Assembly: GCA_030633365.1 (NCBI GenBank) | Contig: DAOVSY010000152.1 | Coordinates: forward strand, 1-7,205 | DNA: 7,205 nt | Source: Spirochaetaceae bacterium | Lineage (GTDB): Bacteria; Spirochaetota; Spirochaetia; B11-G9 | Reading direction: 5' to 3' | In this document: one piece after another, positions 4,578 to 7,205 of the stretch | Layout of the letters: the number at the start of each line of letters is the position of its first letter | How positions within the stretch are numbered: position 1 is the stretch's first letter | Notes under the pieces: model-generated | The model's database searches: none | What the model was told of the DNA's origin: nothing | The model's input: only the letters and a program-made list of their open reading frames with translations | Program-made: the position numbers and the translations under genes

Positions 4578-5849
4578 AGCGAAATGATAAGAAACAATGA
4601 GGAAAAGCAGAAGATATTAAAAGAAATCGTAATGAACCTTCATGAAGGGTCTAAAGTTAAAGATGTACAAAAACAGTTTAAAGATATAATTAAAAATGTA
4701 AGCCCTGAGGAAATTGCATCAATGGAGCAGTCTTTAATTGATGAAGGAGTCCCTGTTGAACATGTTCAGTCACTATGTGATGTTCATGTTAAGGTTTTTG
4801 AAGACACTTTAGAGAAACAGAAAGTGGGTAAAGCATTACCTGGACACCCTGTTCATACCTATAAAGCAGAAAATAAACATCTTAGGACTTTGATCAGGAA
4901 GATTAAGAAGGATTTGAAGAAAGTTGTAAAGGGTGGAGATCAAGGAGCTTTTCAAGCTGTATTGACTGAATTAAAGGAAGTGGAGATTCATTTTCAGAGA
5001 AAAGAGAATCAGTTGTTTCCATTTCTGGAAGAAGTAAACTTTACAGGTCCATCCCGGGTTATGTGGGGGAAGCAGGATGAAATTAGAGTTATGTTTAAAG
5101 AGATTGATGCTGCTTTAAAAGAAGATGATATGAAAGCTTTGAAAGGCCACATTGCAAAAATTACCAAAGCTCTTACTGGAATGATATTTATGGAAGAAAA
5201 GATTCTTTTTCCTACTGCTATGAGAAAGCTTCCAGAAGATTCCTGGAAAAAAATTAGAAGAGGTGAAGGTGATATAGGCTATTCCTGGATTAAACCCGGA
5301 AACCTCTGGGATCCCAATGTTGTTAAAACAGGAGTACCGGATTTCGCAAAAGTTGCTGCGGAAGCAAGACAAGCCAGAGGTGAGGATACCTCCTCTAATC
5401 AGGGTACAGATGCAGAATCAAGTAATAGTGATAGAGAAGAAGCTGGGCAGATACCTCTCGATGTTGGTGGTTTAACAGGCATACAGTTAAATATGATGCT
5501 GAAGGTTTTACCTTTGGATATAAGTTTTATTGATGAAAATGACAGAGTTTTATACTATTCCCAGGGAAAAGAAAGGATGTTTCCAAGGAGCCCTGGAATA
5601 ATTGGCAGAACTGTTCAAAATTGTCATCCCCCGAAGAGTGCTCATATAGTACAGAAAATTGTTGATGGATTTAGAAATAAAGAAAAGGATGAAGCTGAAT
5701 TTTATTTTACAATGAACGGGCGGTTTCTACACATTAGATATTTCCCAATCTATGATGATAATGGTGAGTATAGAGGTGTTATTGAAGCCGGACAGGATAT
5801 TACTGATATCAGAGCTCTTGAGGGAGAACAGAAACTACTGGATTGGTAG
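4575..5849 (+). CDS. DUF438-hemerythrin-PAS protein, probable cytoplasmic sensor
   Basis: The 424 residues read as three modules. DUF438 covers about 10-80 (EIVMNLHEGSKVKDVQKQF, NVSPEEIASMEQSLIDEGVP). A hemerythrin-like helical bundle covers about 88-215, with candidate iron ligands in HPVHTYKAENKH (91-102), EIHFQRKENQLFP (137-149), KQDEIR (166-171) and FMEEKILFP (205-213). A polar linker (about 262-292) leads to a PAS domain, about 300-412 (LPLDISFIDENDRVLYYS, NCHPPKS at 349-355, and DITDI near the end). In the second half of the bundle the His expected in classical hemerythrins before the final EE is Met203; I believe this is usual for DUF438 proteins. There is no signal peptide, membrane segment or kinase/output domain. 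Proteins of this build are thought to sense redox state, oxygen or nitric oxide; the exact role is unknown. AGGAGA lies 5 bases before the ATG. A CRP/FNR-type site precedes the gene, consistent with anaerobic or nitrosative control. Confidence 0.92.
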   Translation: MSEMIRNNEEKQKILKEIVMNLHEGSKVKDVQKQFKDIIKNVSPEEIASMEQSLIDEGVPVEHVQSLCDVHVKVFEDTLEKQKVGKALPGHPVHTYKAENKHLRTLIRKIKKDLKKVVKGGDQGAFQAVLTELKEVEIHFQRKENQLFPFLEEVNFTGPSRVMWGKQDEIRVMFKEIDAALKEDDMKALKGHIAKITKALTGMIFMEEKILFPTAMRKLPEDSWKKIRRGEGDIGYSWIKPGNLWDPNVVKTGVPDFAKVAAEARQARGEDTSSNQGTDAESSNSDREEAGQIPLDVGGLTGIQLNMMLKVLPLDISFIDENDRVLYYSQGKERMFPRSPGIIGRTVQNCHPPKSAHIVQKIVDGFRNKEKDEAEFYFTMNGRFLHIRYFPIYDDNGEYRGVIEAGQDITDIRALEGEQKLLDW

Positions 5850-5876
5850 ATATTTATAGAATTTAGTTTATAGATG

Positions 5877-5899
5877 GCAGTCGCAAAATATGCGACTGC
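5877..5899. terminator. Hairpin between convergent genes, likely bidirectional terminator
   Basis: GCAGTCGCA (5877-5885) pairs perfectly with TGCGACTGC (5891-5899) around an AAATA loop. It lies 27 bases after the stop of the plus-strand DUF438 gene and 5 bases beyond the stop of the minus-strand lipoprotein gene. The stem is strong, but neither side has a long T run (TATTACTATTTC on the plus side). Confidence 0.7.
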
Positions 5900-5904
5900 T
5901 ATTA

Positions 5905-6183
5905 CTATTTCTCTTCTACAATAACAGTTGCGTTATAAATAATTGTACGCTTACCATCTATATCAAAAAGTACTTTATTCCCATATTCATTGGTTTCAAT
6001 ATCAAGTTTCCCCTCGTAGGTTTTAAGAAGCTGACCTGAAGATGAATAAACTTCAACTTTTCTTTCCAATCCACCTGTGTATTCAGATGTAAATGATTTC
6101 ACCGATCTTTGAAAAGATTCTCCACAACCTGAAAGGGTGGTAACTATCAGGATTGCAGCTAGAATAATAATTATTTTTTTCAT
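5905..6183 (-). CDS. Small lipoprotein, unknown function
   Basis: A 92-residue protein with a lipoprotein signal: MKK, a hydrophobic stretch (4-17) and the lipobox LSGC, so that Cys20 would be lipidated after signal peptidase II cleavage. The mature part is about 73 residues. It is probably beta-rich, with alternating hydrophobic strands (KVEVYSSSGQLLKTYEG, NKVLFDIDGKRTIIYNATVIVEE). It resembles small lipoproteins I recall from Firmicutes and phages, possibly DUF5052, but the family name is unverified. An AAAGGA Shine-Dalgarno (complement of 6191-6196) sits 7 bases before the ATG, and a good promoter lies just upstream. It faces the DUF438 gene across a shared hairpin and follows the adenine deaminase gene on the same strand. 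No functional link to either is evident. Confidence 0.82.
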   Translation of the reverse strand: MKKIIIILAAILIVTTLSGCGESFQRSVKSFTSEYTGGLERKVEVYSSSGQLLKTYEGKLDIETNEYGNKVLFDIDGKRTIIYNATVIVEEK

Positions 6184-6217
6184 GTTCTATTCCTTTATTT
6201 TTGTATTAGTTGACATC

Positions 6218-6246
6218 ATTATATGATACAAATTTTCTTATTTCCA
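6218..6246 (-). promoter_or_regulatory. Promoter of the lipoprotein gene
   Basis: Read on the minus strand, TGGAAA (6246-6241) and a perfect TATAAT (6223-6218) are 17 bases apart. A start near 6211 would give a short 5' UTR of about 27 bases containing AAAGGA. TTTGTAT (6200-6206) and ATACAAA (6226-6232) form a 7-bp inverted repeat around the -10, a possible operator. The -35 lies next to the stop of the upstream deaminase gene, so the lipoprotein can be expressed independently of it. Confidence 0.6.
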
Positions 6247-6247
6247 G

Positions 6248-7205
6248 TCACTCAGCAAAGAGTGACACAACTTTGGATGCCTTAACATCTATAAGTCCTC
6301 TGTCAGTTATTTTAAGCTCAGGACTAACGGGGAGAGTCAGGGTGCACATGGACATGATTGGATTAACATGATCGATGCCAAGCTTCTTTAACGCTTGCTG
6401 AAGTGAGGAAACATCTTTTGAAAGTTTTTCCATTGGTGCTTCGGAGAGAATACCTCCCACGGGTAGAGGAACACTTGCAAGTATTTTTGTACTGGAGATA
6501 GCACACATTCCTCCTTTATTGTTAATAACCCAACTTAATGCTTCTTTCATATCTTTAATATTATCTCCAACCAGAAGAATATTATGATGATCATGGGCGT
6601 GGCTGGTGCAAAAAGCTCCATTATGAAGCCGAACACCATCTATGAGACCCTGTGCTGTATGTGCTTCACCGGAATACCGGTCTATAACAATGGCAAGATT
6701 CACATCTAATTCGGGATTGGACCAGTTGATTAACCCTTTGGAGACTGACAGAGAGCGGAATACTGATTCAGTATAAGTATTTTTACTGTTTTTCCGCATA
6801 ATACGGCATTTGACAGTGGTTTTCCCCTCAGATCCCGGATTGACCTTCAGAATGTACATTTCATCAGAAATTGAACTTAGCGATAAATTTAAACTATCAA
6901 GAAACCCTGGATCAAATTTATGAATGGTTTTATCAACTTTCTTTAAATTAAATAAAACTCCACCCTTGTATACTGATTGAATTTTAAATTCATTTGAAAC
7001 ATCTTCCAGCAGGATAAAGTCTGCGATCTTTCCAGGTGCAATTATTCCTCTGTCCCGAAAGCCCATCCTTTTTGCAGGGGCCAGGCTGGTTGCAATTATA
7101 GCCTTCTCCAGAGAAAGACCGTTCTTCAGGGCCTTTCTTACTATATAATCCAGATGTCCTTTTTCTTCCATGATATCAGGAGGGACATCATCTGTAACAA
7201 AACAA
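6248..7205 (-). CDS. ade: Adenine deaminase, C-terminal part (5' end outside window)
   Basis: The minus-strand frame is open to the right edge (last full codon at 7204-7202), giving 318 visible residues of a protein usually near 570-600. It is an amidohydrolase-superfamily adenine deaminase (EC 3.5.4.2), which converts adenine to hypoxanthine and ammonia for purine salvage in the cytoplasm. The visible part begins FVTDDVPPD, the expected acidic metal/catalytic motif, then GHLDYIVRKAL. Next come LAPAKRMGFRDRGIIAPGKI, where the barrel closes and the beta-sandwich begins, and the C-terminal domain with HAHDHHNILLVGDN (visible residues 202-215) and LASVPLPVGGIL. The ATG at 7171 is not the start, because conserved deaminase sequence runs on upstream of it. 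The protein ends KVVSLFAE just before the lipoprotein promoter. It could be classed as AdeC; the family call is firm, but activity cannot be judged without the N-terminal half. Confidence 0.93.
   Translation of the reverse strand, partial: CFVTDDVPPDIMEEKGHLDYIVRKALKNGLSLEKAIIATSLAPAKRMGFRDRGIIAPGKIADFILLEDVSNEFKIQSVYKGGVLFNLKKVDKTIHKFDPGFLDSLNLSLSSISDEMYILKVNPGSEGKTTVKCRIMRKNSKNTYTESVFRSLSVSKGLINWSNPELDVNLAIVIDRYSGEAHTAQGLIDGVRLHNGAFCTSHAHDHHNILLVGDNIKDMKEALSWVINNKGGMCAISSTKILASVPLPVGGILSEAPMEKLSKDVSSLQQALKKLGIDHVNPIMSMCTLTLPVSPELKITDRGLIDVKASKVVSLFAE

Noticed and set aside
7169..7171. ATG at 7171 (minus strand) as start of the adenine deaminase
   Set aside because: The frame stays open to the window edge and codes the conserved TDD motif just upstream, so the gene is cut by the window rather than short.

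Overview
The window comes from an AT-rich anaerobe-like bacterial chromosome with ordinary Shine-Dalgarno translation. A spirochaete is my best guess, based on the long two-domain LeuA, the DUF438/hemerythrin/PAS protein and the general gene style. That is inference from protein character only; no rRNA or other marker is present. No tRNA, CRISPR array, transposase or phage module is visible.

Left part (1-760): the 3' end of a sodium/proline-type symporter gene (putP-like), a small hairpin, then an intergenic region of about 400 bases. That region holds a complete leucine attenuator: a 30-codon leader peptide with 10 Leu codons, a candidate antiterminator hairpin and a GC-rich terminator with nine T. 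Between the attenuator and leuA lies a hairpin-rich element of about 90 bases that recurs further along the window.

Centre (760-4432): leuA (2-isopropylmalate synthase, with catalytic and leucine-feedback domains); a 32-bp perfect palindrome; a 491-residue protein fusing an XRE helix-turn-helix, a cupin and a full-length phosphate acetyl/butyryltransferase domain; and a DUF952 gene that overlaps the fusion gene by ATGA. LeuA is thus controlled at two levels visible here: leader-peptide attenuation of the mRNA and a C-terminal allosteric domain on the enzyme. The fusion protein is the most unusual object in the window. It looks like a regulator carrying an acyl-phosphate/acyl-CoA enzyme as its sensing or catalytic module, and the palindrome in its 5' region is its most obvious candidate operator.

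Right part (4433-7205): a promoter with a CRP/FNR-type dyad placed at -41.5, then the second copy of the hairpin-rich element, then a DUF438-hemerythrin-PAS protein that is probably a redox, oxygen or nitric oxide sensor. A hairpin separates it from two minus-strand genes: a small lipoprotein with its own good promoter, and the C-terminal half of an adenine deaminase that runs off the right edge.

The main points for follow-up are the HTH-cupin-phosphotransacylase fusion, the leucine attenuator, and the two copies of the leader element. The copies share their ribosome-binding end and show compensatory base changes in a hairpin.
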